Shown: one piece after another, positions 43,546 to 55,030 of the stretch
Layout: each line of letters begins with the position of its first letter
How positions within the stretch are numbered: position 1 is the first letter of the stretch
Assembly (NCBI RefSeq): GCF_004798865.1
Contig: NW_025336598.1
Span: 17,350,622 to 17,414,621 of the forward strand
From: Varanus komodoensis
Taxonomy: Eukaryota; Chordata; Lepidosauria; Squamata; Varanidae
Length of the DNA: 64,000 nucleotides
Direction of reading: 5' to 3'
The notes under the pieces: generated by a model
What the model saw: the letters and a program-made list of their open reading frames with translations, nothing else
Databases searched by the model: none
Told to the model about the DNA's origin: nothing
Translations under genes and position numbers: made by a program

Positions 43546-45394
43546 ATGACACTGCAGTTCAGAGTCATCTGACTGATCACCTGTTTCCATTCCATGCCTG
43601 TTAACATGGAGTTATTTATCTTCTAAGCAATATTCTTGGAAGGCAGGCAGCCCACTGAGCTTGTAGAAGAGATGTTCTTAGAACTTTATCACAAATCCAA
43701 TATCTTTAATATCCAGGCAGGTAGGCTCGGGTTCTTCTTTCACTTTTTAAAACTACTTTTTATTAAGCATGTGTGTGCATGCTATAGGTTTTGGTTGTGT
43801 TTTGTTTTTAATCCAGTAAGGCTTCCCATGAGCAATCTATTATGCTACTAATCTGTATTTAAATTGCAAAGTTGTTTAAGGTCATTGTTACTCTAAAGCT
43901 CCCTGCCAAAATGTGATGTTGGCTTCTGGCTACAGAGAGCTGACACTGTCAGAAAATTTAGCATTTGAAAGATAATAAAACCTCCATCTATTCTGAGGTT
44001 TCAACATGGGCTCTGTGCATATCATAAGAACTGTGTCTGTTTGAAATGAAGGCAAGAGGGCAGGCAAGCACTTGATGACTATGATCTTACACAAGCTAAA
44101 TGATATGTCCATAGCAAAAAAAGGGGCTGGCAAGATATCTTTTTAAAGGCTTACCATTTTGGGTTTTGTAAGGCTGCCATTCAGCAAGTGACTTGTTGAT
44201 TTTGAGTCCTCCAGGAGCTAGGATCCAAATTGGTTCACATGATAACTATTATTCGCACTGCTGTATCATTAAGGTGGTGGAGAATGCTTGGGGTAGCTCA
44301 GAGGAATGTTTCACCCAGCCAGGGTTCAGCTCAGTTTCTCTGGATAACGTTTGGAGCAAGTAACACAGCAACTGTTCATCAGTGAATGCAGGGTGTTATT
44401 TATATCTTAGTGGTGATGGATATCAACACCATTTCAGATTTTGTTTTTGTGGTGGGACAGGTGCTCAGTAGCTGCCATCTGATTCAGTGGCATCTTCAAC
44501 CCCTGTCATCCTGAGAACAAAACTCCATTCTGGAGAAGGCCTTGGAGAACATGCTTTCCCTGAGAGCAATGTCTGGGGAGAGGCAAGACATGCAGGGCTA
44601 AAAATCCAAACAATGAAAATAATATGGACTTATTGTAGCCTAAAGCTGTTAATGCCAGTAACTAATCAAGAGGGACATTTCATTGGTTTCAGTCTACTTG
44701 CAGGTAGATGCCTGGTTACCCAGGAAGAAGCAAAACCACTTGTGTTGAGGATACTAATTACTTTATTGAGTACACATAGATTGATAGATTAACAATGTCA
44801 GGGAATCCTGGTTTTGCAACCTGCAAGAATATACAATTGGATCCCCAGGGAGACATTTATGTTATGAACCTCAGCAACTTTCTTGGTGAGAACACCTGGG
44901 AATCACCCCTTCGCAGAGACAAACCTACAACAGCTAGGTAGAGGGACAAAAGTCAACTACAAGTTTACTTAAAATATACAGAGTGTTTTATAGGTTTCTA
45001 GTCACATACACAGGAACAGGGCAGATGACGAGGAAATAATAAGTACATACCAACAAATAAGGCATTTGTGAACAAAACAATCTGAAGAAACTGCAGAAGG
45101 GACATAATAGAAAGGCGCAGTAAATATCAATGATTACAGAGTATTGATATGGCAAAGAGAAAGGCATATGATTCATAACAGGGCTTGGGTATGGGTATTG
45201 ACATGCAGGAAAACTAGTCAGGGCAGTTTGCTGCAGACCAGCAGATTAACAGAATGAAAACCTCAATGCAGTGAAATGCTAACAATGTAACAAGCTTAAC
45301 TTTGCAACTAAATGTAGCAGCTGCCTCAGGCAAGCAGAGAGTCTCAGTTTCTTAAAAAAAACAGATGACTAATAAAGCTTCAGGGGGGAAAAGG
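43546..45394. other. Unassigned spacer
   Basis: No gene is seen. 44740-45390 is A-rich and looks like decayed repeat sequence of unknown kind. Confidence 0.4.
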
Positions 45395-45545
45395 GAGCCT
45401 GCATTGGAATTCTGCTTCTTTCTGGCCAAGAGGAGCAGGGACACTGCAGGACTGATTTTGTATCACAATGGCACATAGAAGCAAACTTTCTGTATAAAGA
45501 TTTATTTTGATTCTCCCAACACTAATAAGCAAATGAAGGAAGGAT
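45395..45545 (+). repeat. Unnamed repeat, 'caatggcacatagaagcaa' family, copy A
   Basis: This shares a series of words with 63003-63125 in the same orientation: 'ttggaat', 'gaggagcagg', 'ggcacata-aagcaa', 'gatttat' and 'tcccaacac'. About 120 bp align with moderate divergence. No terminal structures or coding content are visible, so the class is unknown. Confidence 0.55.
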
Positions 45546-48235
45546 TCTACATACATCCATTTAAACCATAGGGCTTCTTCATGCAATGGATGTCACTTCT
45601 GGGGTGCTGAGTTGCATGGAGACCTTTGTATTCCTGCTCCCAAGTGGAAAGGCAATTCTTCCTAGCTATTTTATGGGTTCTATGCCTCTCTGTTTTCTAA
45701 AAATCACTCAGTGCGGTCAGCTGGGAAGGGGGCAGAAAGACTGAAATGGGGCATTCCAGCTGCCTTGTTTATCTATTGGGGCCCTTTCCAGACTACAGAG
45801 TTTCTCACAGGAATGCAGACTTGAATGCTATCTGGACTAATTCTTTGAATTTGAAGGTTGGCACTGGACACTGTGAACAGTTCATACTAAGTCCTCATTT
45901 AAATGTCTTCCAGTCAATCCCAATAAGGATAAGTGGCCAGAGAAAGGGCTGTGGCCCCTTGGTGAAACTTGGAAGGCCAAATTGGGTACCTGGAACTGAG
46001 AATCTGTACCCCTGTTATACAAGCAGAGTTGGAAATAAATCCAGTCCTTCTGTGAGGAGAAAACAGGAGTATGCTGTGAATTGCCAAACAGGCACAGAGC
46101 AATCAAAACATTTGTAGTTGCTAAACCTGAATCTGTGTTTTTATAAAAAGTAGCCAACATAAGTAGTCTTCCTTTCTGCCTATAGGATGTACGTGTATAC
46201 CTAATATATAGGTCTACTTATTAATTCATTTATAAAATTTTCACCCAGCACAACTAGTTTAAGGTTCACAATCATCCCCAAATGGGAGCACTTGGAACAA
46301 GCCTTGGTTTCAGATGCCATGACTAGATTCTGAAACAGACAAGTAAAACTTCCTGCATCACAACTGTTGGTCAGTACACCAAAGTCTAGAGAGTGCTTTC
46401 CCACTCTGAGTTTTAGTCTGAACTTTAAAGAAACTTTATTTTGGGGATAGGGTTCAGCACCATGGAATATTCCACAAAAATTTAGACTGAAACTCCAAGT
46501 GGATATTCTGCCTCTCAAACACTGGAGCTATGAGTTTCCCATGGGTGACTGTATCAAATCTGCATCTTATCAGAGGGCACCTCCTCCATTTCTGGGAAAT
46601 ATTCTTGGAATTATGTAAGTTAGGATTGGGGAATTCCTTTACATTCTCTGATCTCATGGAGAAATGTTCGATACAGGCATTTGTTTGCTTGTTTTTGGCA
46701 GCAAAGAACACAGAACTGACGATGTTGCCAGCCAAAGATGGTCCTAGGGCTCTAAAATCTCTGGTTGGTTTATTTTGCTGGCTTGCTTGTTTTAAGGGGG
46801 GTGCAGCAACCTGTTAACAGCTTGGCTTTATGGCAGGAAGGGAGAGGGGATTCTTTCTTCCCAGGTGTCCCCTGGGATGTCACCTGAAGAACTAGGAAGG
46901 AAGGAACTAGAGAGAAGGAGCTAAGCATCCCCAATAAGCCTAATCATCATAGCAGAAGTCTATGGTGACAAATCTCATCTTCAGAACAATGAATCCACTG
47001 TGGTTAATCACTACGATGTCTTCATGTACTATGCATAATTCCTCATGGAGTCAGACCATGGTTCCATAAAGCCCAGCTAAAAATCCAGAAGAGACTCTCA
47101 TTCAGAAATGCTGCAGTGGTTCAGAACAGTTTTCGTGTTTTTACCTTCTAGCAGATGTTATAACCTTACTACAGGTTTAACATCTTGGTTTTCAGCTGAC
47201 CCTGCTTTATTGTACTAGTTTTATCTTGCTAAGGGGTATATCATATGTTCTTTCTACCCATCTGCCCTCTTGAAGGAGGACGTGAGGACAGAAAGCACCA
47301 CTTCAGCATGCTACACAGCAGTTCCTTGTTTGTTTTTAGTGTATAACCTAAACTAAAAGTTTCTTTTGCTGTTCTTTTTGTTTGATCCTCAACATCCATT
47401 AGCTTGACTTGAGATCCTGGTATGTGTGCAGAATGCTGATATGGGGATAAACTGCTCCATATTCTCTTTCCCTACAGTATTAAAAAATCTCAATTTTTTC
47501 AGCCCATTCAAATGTTGAAAATTGGAAATTCTGGAAGTGGGAGTGGGACAGGGGACAAAATGGGAGGAAGAGAGGAAGATGCTAGTGGCAGGAGTAAATA
47601 TATTTCTACTGCTCATTTTCCCTTCATTATTATCCTGGGGGCAAGGCAATGCATTCCAGGAGCTGCCACTGAAAATGCTTCCATTGTTACTGCCACTGCA
47701 AAATCAGGTGAGAGAGTAGCAACAAAAGGGGGAGTAATTTTGCTCCAGATTTTCCCAAAAGATAACCAGAGAACATTAGTCCTGGCTCTGAGTACAGCCT
47801 ATTGAATGTGATCTCTCATGTGGCACTTGTTTGTGTCTGCTAGCTGTAGGTTATCACTAATTGAAAGAAGATTATATATTACAGCAAAGTGAAATTGCAT
47901 AAAATATTAGTTACATAAAATCCTATGCACTGGAAACAGGCAATCGCCACCCCTTTGAGCAAGCTATACCGCTTTTGTCCAGCAGCCCATGCGTTCTGCC
48001 AAAAATGAATGCTGTGAGTGGAAAAGCGAAACTAGGCTACAGATTCCACCGAACCCACTAATATTTGTATTAACCCCATGCTAAGGATATGTTGCCCAAT
48101 TATCAGGAACTAATGCTGTAGCTGATTTACCTCTGCCAAAGCATTGCATGCAGAATATTGCTAAGTAATAGGTGTTTCCATTCTACCTGGATGAGAAAAT
48201 AAATTCTCTGAATATGCCACCATTTTTCAGCTGTC
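45546..48235. other. Unassigned spacer
   Basis: 2.7 kb with overlapping frames of up to 123 codons on both strands, none with motifs. No repeat was named. Confidence 0.45.
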
Positions 48236-48239
48236 CATC

Positions 48240-49410
48240 TTTATTAAGGGCTGGGTAACATTCATGGGTTCCTTCTGGGGTAACTGTCTGAGTTGTGTGT
48301 GAAAGGCATTGCATTACAGTGGTTCTGCCCCTGCTTGGATTGTAGGCTCCAGCAGGTGGTGCCTGGGGGATATTGCTATGCCCCTTGGATCCTCCAATAT
48401 GGAGTTTTTCAGGGGTCAGTCATGTCCCCCATGCTTGTCAACATTCACATGAAACCACGGAGGGAGATTTGAAGTATGTTGCCATCAATAAGGTGATTAC
48501 ACACACCTCTATCTTTCCTTTTCATCTTCAGCAGGTCAACCTGTACCTGTCTCTGACAATGGACAGGATGAGGGTTAACAAACTGAAGTTCAATCCAGAC
48601 AAGACTGAGGTGATATTAGTGGGTGGTTCTTCTAATCAGATGGAAGGAATTCAACCTGTTCTAGATGAGGTTGCAGTTCCCTTAAAGGAGCAGGTTCATA
48701 GCTTGGGGTGCTCCTCAGGTCACTTGAGGCCCAAGTGACTTCAAATGTCAGAGTGCCTTCTCCCAACTTGAGATGGTGGCTCAGCTCTGTCACTGATATA
48801 TTCTCTGATAATATCTAAACTGTGTGGAACTGCTCTTGAAGACTGTTTGGAAGCTGCATCTTGTGCAAAATGTGGCAACCAGACTAAAAACAAGGATTAG
48901 ATGGTCTGATCACATCACAACATTTCTAGCCTTGTGCACTGGCTGCCCATAGGCTTCTGAGCCCAATTCAGGTTGCTGGTTTTAATCTATAAATCCCTAC
49001 CAGGCATAGGACCATGATACCTGATGGAATACCTCTCTGACCTTCATCTACACAGGCAATACAGTCAAATCCTGGGCCCTGCTTCTGACAGCTACCTCCA
49101 ACGGAGGCTCAGATAGTGGCAACAAGGAGAAGGGCCTTTTCAGTAGTGGCACCCTAGTTATGAAATGAGCTCCCTACTGAGGCCTGTCTGACACCAACTG
49201 AACTATCTTTTCAGTGGCAGGTAATGACTGTTCATTACTGAATAGCATGCAAGTAGTCTAGAGGTGCCTGCTAGCTCTTGAACAGCTCTTAAGATTTTCT
49301 TCAAGCAATGTGTGTGTGTATGTTTTGAATTTGGTTTTAAATTTTGTATGACAGCATCAGCTATTAGGTGATATAGAAAATGAATGAACAAATGAATGGA
49401 TGAATTAAAC
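48240..49410 (+). mobile_element. Old L2 LINE, reverse transcriptase to 3' end
   Basis: The order of plus-strand motifs is L2-like: a degraded 'G-S-V-M-S-P-M-L-V-N-I-H-M-K-P' (motif B region), a lost Y-A-D-D with 'S-L-T-M-D', then R-M-R-V-N-K-L-K-F-N-P-D-K-T-E-V-I-L-V-G-G-S, 'L-D-E-V-A-V-P-L-K-E-Q', and the C-terminal domain ending near 'cactgaactatcttttcagtggcagg'. The 3' end reads 'attaggtgatatagaaaatg' with AATG-type tail units at 49378-49405. Indels in every frame leave at most 121 open codons. Compared with copies 1-4 it is much more diverged and of another L2 family. Confidence 0.82.
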
Positions 49411-50270
49411 TCCCACTTTCCATCCCACTCTGGAGAAGACATGTCTACTGTCACCCAATCAGTTCTTCCCGAGATAGAGCTTTGTGAATTACTAAAATAC
49501 AACAAGAGTTCACAGGACTAAATGCTTTCTAGGAACATGTTTTTTTTCTCTCAAGGAAGAGGAAGCAACCTGACAAGGGAGCTGTTTAGAAAGTCACCTG
49601 TAAATTAATGTGGAAGAGCCAATGAACTTGGTCAGTGCCAGGCATGCTGATACACCTCCTGCATGACACCTGTGAGATAGCTTACTGGGGGACTGAAAGA
49701 AATGTTGATCAAAAATTGTCCTAGATCTGCATGCACTGCATACAGTTGGAAGTCCCCCTCCCCCTCCCCCTCCCCAACTCTAACCCCACCCCCGCATAGG
49801 CTGATAGGAAATGTCAGTTCCAATTCTTTTTAAAGATCCAATTCCAAGTTGGGTTCTGCTCCACATTCACTGCAGTTACCTGTCTCTCCTTATAACATTC
49901 CATACTTAAAGCTCATTCCCAGTGGACTGTGCAGATTTCCGTCTTGTGGAGGTGGTACAGATGCCCTTCTCTTCCATGGGCATTTCTCCCTGGCATATCA
50001 TTCTGTGTGCCAAATAACCAGTTACACTTGATGCTCAGCATTTATCTAGATTGTCTTTGTTCTTGCTTTGATTGATTACAGGAATGTGTCTGTGTGGGCA
50101 AAGGCAGGGCATAGTCAAGGGAGCCCATCTCTTCACTCCTCAGTCATTTTCAAAATAAAAACATACCCCCTTTCTGCAGCTAGGAGCTCTAGAACAGCAG
50201 CCACAGCTGTACTTCAGAGCCATGTGGATTCCTCCCACCCCTGAATCTTCTAGGGTAGGGTAGGGTAAAA
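49411..50270. other. Unassigned spacer with a short CCCCCT tract
   Basis: A polypyrimidine tract of three CCCCCT units lies at 49754-49775. No gene was recognised. Confidence 0.5.
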
Positions 50271-50274
50271 ACAC

Positions 50275-50345
50275 AGTGTGAATCAGAAGGGGTCTCCTGG
50301 GCCATCTAGTCTGACCCCCAGCTCCAGCCAGCTCTGCTCATGACA
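50275..50345 (-). mobile_element. CR1 3' end, antisense (octamer-tailed type)
   Basis: The plus strand reads 'tcagaaggggtctcctgggc', 'catctagtctgaccccc' and 'agctccagccagc'. This is the reverse complement of the 3' terminus seen at 29920-29975. Only the terminal 60-70 bp remain. A short GGGTA run (about 50252-50266) lies next to it. Confidence 0.65.
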
Positions 50346-52485
50346 TGCCTACCATGGGTAGGGTAGAGCTTTTCCAAATGCAACTGAGGAATAAAGAAGT
50401 AAATCTGCCAACACTGTGCACTGATTTTACAATAAGGACACTTTTTCCTCTCTCTCCCATACATATACATATACACACATACACATGCCTGCAATTAAAT
50501 AAACAAATCTGTACATGCATATATACATGCATATGCATTTGTAATATTTGGCCCTGTGTAGGATGTATCGGGGCATAGGAAGGAATATCCTGTAATGGGA
50601 CACCATCATATATCCTGGCCTTAAAGTCTGACGTGCTATAGCCCAAGCAGAAGTTTAGCACGATGGTGAGGTTAGCCCTCTGAGAAATTAAAAATGGCGT
50701 GTTGGACCAATGTGTCACTACTGGACAGTTCTCCCTTAAGTTAACCTGCCAGACACCAGGGATGCCAGAAATACCATTTCTAGTTTCCTCTCCTATGTTG
50801 GCCAGGTGACACTCTGGAGGTTTTAGAGGCTGCCATAGATTTAATGCAGGGATCTCTCAAAGGCTTCTTTCTCCCAGGCATTTTAGAGACCTAGTGCTAG
50901 GTTATGATGGTTGTTTATTAATCCCTGTGATTTTTATGTGATATTACTTTTTATTCTTCTAATATTTGCATTATATTTTACAATATTGAATTTTCTACAG
51001 CAGGTTGGCTTTTTAACTATAGTACACCCAGAAAAAATAAGTTATCAAGAAGATGAGAAATGGAAGAAATCCAAACCAAGGCTTGGATGCCTGCATAGCC
51101 TTTCTTCCCATCTGCCAAGGTTCATTATCCACCCCACATTTTTATGGCAGATTTTCTTACAAGAACTAGGGTTTTCTTGAACATGAGGTGCAGTCCCCTT
51201 CTATTTTCTCTTCCCATGAATGACACTGAGGCACACCTGGGGCTGAGAGAAATATTTAGGGGATGAAGATGGCCAATGACTTTGTTGGTTTCATCTGCAG
51301 TTTGTGGATTCTGTGGTGGTGCTCAGGACAGTTTCTCAAATTGCCAAATATGCGATGAGTCCCCAAAAGGTTGTCTGCCCCTGATTTTGTGTTTCCATTT
51401 CACTGGGATTCTATTTAGTGGATTGCCAGAGACATGGGGAAGCCCAATCAAAATGTGACACTGAACAGAAAGAGGATTAGACCATGGAAGAAAGGAAATC
51501 CTTTTTCACAGGTGATGGATCCTATCACAAGTACAGCTTAGGGGTAAAACAGCAACAAATAATGAAAATCAATCTTTTACCATGTGGATGAAGTCCCAAA
51601 TAAACTGTTCTTTTTTTCATTGGTAAACATACACACAGTCATGCTATAAGTAGTGCATGCTGTATTAATTGATCATTACCTCCATTATGATCTCAGAGAC
51701 CTAGATTTGACTCTTATTTTTTTGGAAATGTTCCAGCAGGCTCCTTTCCCACTGCTGTTTCCAATAAGCTCCAGGGTGATTCTTCATGCAAAGAAGCATG
51801 GTGTTTGCTGCCTGCTGTGGGCAGAAGGATACAAATAAAAGCTTTTGGTTTCAAAAAGCATCACTAGAGGCAGAGGGGAACCTAGCTTTTTCTGGTTTCC
51901 ATACTGCAGATTACCTGATGAAACCTATCTGAGCAAAAGGAACTCATTGTGGCATCCAGAAACTGAGTGAGGGTCCTCAAAGGGTTCATAGAAGTCAATG
52001 GCAGCAAAACATATGTAATGTCTAGCTGAAAATGAGGTTTTCACATTTGCTATTTATCACTTGTTATTATGCAGAAATTGCTTATTTCCGCTGGACAGTT
52101 TGGCTGGATAGGAACCGAGTCCTGAGAAAACATTCTGTGTAAAGAAAGAAACCTCAGCTGGGTGGTACAGAGGAATATAAAGGTTTGTTTGATCATAGGG
52201 TTAGCACAATGCAGTGATCAAATGTTGTTTGGACATTTATACAAAGCGCCAGGTAATGGCTCAGACAGATAGCCTGCCTCCTACGCTAGCCGCAGAATTG
52301 CAGTTTGGATTATATGGAGTCTGCTATCTAGTCCACATTTTTCAGAATTTACTGAGCCCTCATGGTAGGTAACCTGGATGAGAATGTGAAGCAGGGCTGC
52401 TCATCTCTAAGAAACAAATCGAATGTCATTTTTCATCTGCTTCCTATCAGAACCAGTCTGGAACTAGATAAGACCTTGGAGGACT
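50346..52485. other. Unassigned spacer with ATAC-rich tracts
   Basis: CATA-type low-complexity sequence lies at 50456-50540. The rest shows no gene and no repeat I can name. Confidence 0.45.
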
Positions 52486-52489
52486 ATCA

Positions 52490-52632
52490 AATCAGCAGTA
52501 GGAAAGGATTATTGCCTCATGTCAGGCTTATGAGCTTCCCAGAAATGCCTGCTTGGCCACTGTGGGAAACAAGATAAGCCTTTGGTCTGATCCAGCAGGG
52601 CTGTTGTGGTCTTTTGTAAGAACAGTTTATGT
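52490..52632 (+). mobile_element. CR1 3' end
   Basis: The plus strand reads 'cttcccagaaatgcctgctt', 'ggccactgtgggaaacaaga' and 'tggtctgatccagcagggct', then 'ttttgtaagaac'. This is the 3' terminus of the CR1 type that also forms the copies at 8.5-11 kb, 16.8-18.1 kb and 58.2 kb. The coding part is absent. Confidence 0.8.
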
Positions 52633-53180
52633 AACTGAGGAGGTCTGAAAGGGCTTCCAGCTCCTAAATAAATATACTTACAATGTGGTGTAATTGATAG
52701 TGACAGTGATTTGAGCTCTCTTCTTGCCTGTCTGTTTAGCCATCACAATCCTGCGGTTGCTGCATATGTACCTTGCAGCCTAAGGTGCCTGTCCATCCAA
52801 TTAGCATGAACCTGGCCAGATCACAAGCCAACAGGTGGCTCTACAGTCCCTATTGATGCCTCACACAGGGATGTCTAACACCTGTATTGGGCAAGACAAA
52901 ATGCTAAATCAGAGCCCTGGAGCAGTTTGTGTGGAACACCAGCAGTCAGTTTCTGTGAATTGGGTTGAACGCAGAGGTGTCTGGAATTAAATTCTGTGAT
53001 CAGAGATACCAGTTGCAGGTATTTGGGCCCGCTCTTCAGCCTTCAGTATACCCTTTAAAGGTTCTTGAGTCAGATCAGAAACAGAGAAGAAGCTGCAGTT
53101 CTCAGTTGACTTGCCAAGGACTCATTAACCCAGTAAGTTACTGAGAATCAGACAGTCTTTAACTCTTTCTAGTGAACAAG
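52633..53180. other. Unassigned spacer
   Basis: Nothing recognisable apart from the flank of the BovB piece. Confidence 0.45.
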
Positions 53181-53190
53181 CTGAAATGAC

Positions 53191-53405
53191 GTTTGCTTGT
53201 TTGTTTGTTTAGTCACAAAGTCATGCCTGACCCATCATGACCCCATGGACAACATTTCTGCAGGCTCTCCTGTCCTCCACCATCCCTTGGAGTCCACCCT
53301 GGCCACCGAATGAGAAGGAACAAATCATTGGAGAAGATCCTGATGCTGGGAATGATTGATAGCAAAAAGAGAAGGGGATGGCAGAGGATGAGTTGGCTAG
53401 ATGAA
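53191..53405 (-). mobile_element. RTE-BovB 3' end with a 5' inversion
   Basis: The plus-strand left half (53191-53295) is antisense BovB. On the minus strand it reads V-E-D-R-R-A-C-R-N-V-V-H-G followed by a (AAAC)n-type tail, matching the last codons of BovB ORF2 (consensus D-R-E-A-W-R-A-A-I-H-G). The right half (53309-53405) is sense BovB, reading E-K-I-L-M-L-G-M-I-D-S-K-K-R-R-G-W-Q-R-M, the ORF segment that normally comes just before the first. In the orientation of the tail, the 5' piece is inverted and the 3' piece is not. A 9-bp direct repeat, TGAAATGAC, flanks the whole (53182-53190 and 53402-53410). Confidence 0.75.
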
Positions 53406-54280
53406 ATGACATAGGGCAGACAAAATGATTTGTCCAGTCATGGCATCAGACTAAAAGGATGGGCTTATCAAAAAGCACCATACATTCCAGACCAAAAAGC
53501 AGCAGAATTTGCCTTGAAGGTGATACTTTTTAATTTGGAAGGGAGGAGAGGCATTCAGTTTGTAATCTATTTTGTATCACAAAGACACATTTGCCTAAAG
53601 ACCATTATTGTGACTTTGCTTCTGTGTTTCTTATCAACTCGTGAAATACTCAGGTGTTATATAAAAAAGCTAGCCTGACTGGTCAGCTTTAACATAATGA
53701 AGACTTTTCATTGGAAGTCTTTGCTCTGATTGTCTTGGAAAGAGAAGAAGACCATCTCATCACCACAGTTCTCCAGCTTTGTAAGCACACAAGAGGTGGC
53801 AGTAACTCTGTGAGTCAGCACTGGGAGTATTTGTACATTTTTTGTGTCCTTGTGTGTACATATGATTTCACTATAGTTGTATTCAGCTTTCCCAGCCATG
53901 AAAAATGAACAGATGTAGGAAAGGCTTGTTGGAACTGTAACTTTCTCTCTACCTTGATACTCTGCATGTTGTTCAGCCTTCTCCGTTTTCTAAAAGATGA
54001 CTTTTCTACTTATGGAAGCTCCTGTCATAGGATCAGGATTGTTAATTGTGTGAGGAGCCTCACGATAGAGAACCATTGCATCAGCTCATATCAGTTCTGC
54101 CCATTTTAGAAAACCAGATGGACTAATTGAAGGGTAAAGTTCCAGCAGGATTCTTCTGTCCAGGCTGTGAAACACTTGCATTGCTCTGAGCTAGGGTTGG
54201 GCAAACTGGTCTCTTACCGCAGGTGCAAGGTTGCTGGCCAGGGTTCTCCAAGTTGGCTACTGTATTTGGTACTATCCATG
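53406..54280. other. Unassigned spacer
   Basis: No gene or repeat recognised. A short phrase near 53570-53590 resembles the 45.4 kb repeat but is too short to call. Confidence 0.45.
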
Positions 54281-54284
54281 GTGC

Positions 54285-54322
54285 TGAACCTGCTCTGCAC
54301 TGGAAAGTGCAGAGCAGGTTCA
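54285..54322. repeat. Perfect 17-bp hairpin with a GGAA loop
   Basis: The left arm is 54285-54301 (tgaacctgctctgcact), the loop GGAA is 54302-54305, and the right arm 54306-54321 plus a final A pairs without mismatch. GGAA is a GNRA tetraloop. Outside the stem the flanks pair only weakly. The stem is too short for a usual microRNA precursor. No known family was recognised. Confidence 0.9.
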
Positions 54323-54412
54323 TCTTGCCTGAGCCATTGTTGAAAGCATGAAATCCCCAATGGACCAAGATAATAATTTGTATTTGTAATGATATGGAAC
54401 TATAAAATTGAA

Positions 54413-54460
54413 AAGAGGGAAGGGGAAGGGGAAGGGGAAGGGGAAGGGGAAGGGGAAGGG
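54413..54460. repeat. (GGGGAA)n polypurine tract
   Basis: About seven units of GGGGAA on the plus strand. The minus-strand frame across it gives a Pro-Leu repeat, an artefact of the tandem repeat. Purine-only mirror-symmetric sequence of this kind can form intramolecular triplex or G-rich structures. Confidence 0.9.
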
Positions 54461-54825
54461 TTCTTTGCTGCAGATGTGACACTAGATCTCAGGAAAGCCA
54501 GCATGGGCTATGTGAAGAGGTGAGTAGAACTAAAGTTGTAGCCTCACAGCCTTTCACTTTTCATATTGTCCTTGTATGCATTTAATCTTTCAATAGGGTT
54601 CATGAAATGTGGAGTGCTTTCAGTAAGTACGCTGTTGATCATTTGATCAGAAAAAAAGTTGATCACTGTTAAAAGCTAGCATAAATATTTGCTAGTTTTG
54701 AAAAAGGGTTGAAAAGTTTTGAAAAGATTTTAGAGTGGAGTCTTATTGCCTCACACTCTAATCATATAGTTTTGGCGGTTTTTCCCCCTTCACATTACAT
54801 ATGGCATAGTTCATAATTATGAGCG
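54461..54825. other. Unassigned spacer
   Basis: No gene or repeat recognised between the two microsatellites. Confidence 0.5.
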
Positions 54826-54901
<76 letters not shown>

Positions 54902-54912
54902 GTGAGTGAGTG
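54826..54912. repeat. Compound microsatellite (CT)n-(TG)n-(AG)n-(TGAG)n
   Basis: CT run 54826-54848, TG run 54849-54870, AG run 54871-54898, then TGAG units to 54912. The CT and AG runs are complementary, so the strand can fold into a stem of up to about 23 bp with the TG run as loop. Confidence 0.92.
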
Positions 54913-55030
54913 TCCATAGGGTCAGCTCAGAGGAGTCAAATCAAACTGAAAAAGAAAAAAAGTCTAATGCACATTTAAAAATTGGTCATAGTAATTGCAT
55001 AGCTATTTTAATCATGGTACCATGAACTAG

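Noticed and set aside
54123-54482. 119-codon frame with a Pro-Leu repeat
   Set aside because: The repeat is the reverse complement of the (GGGGAA)n tract, and no other part of the frame is protein-like.
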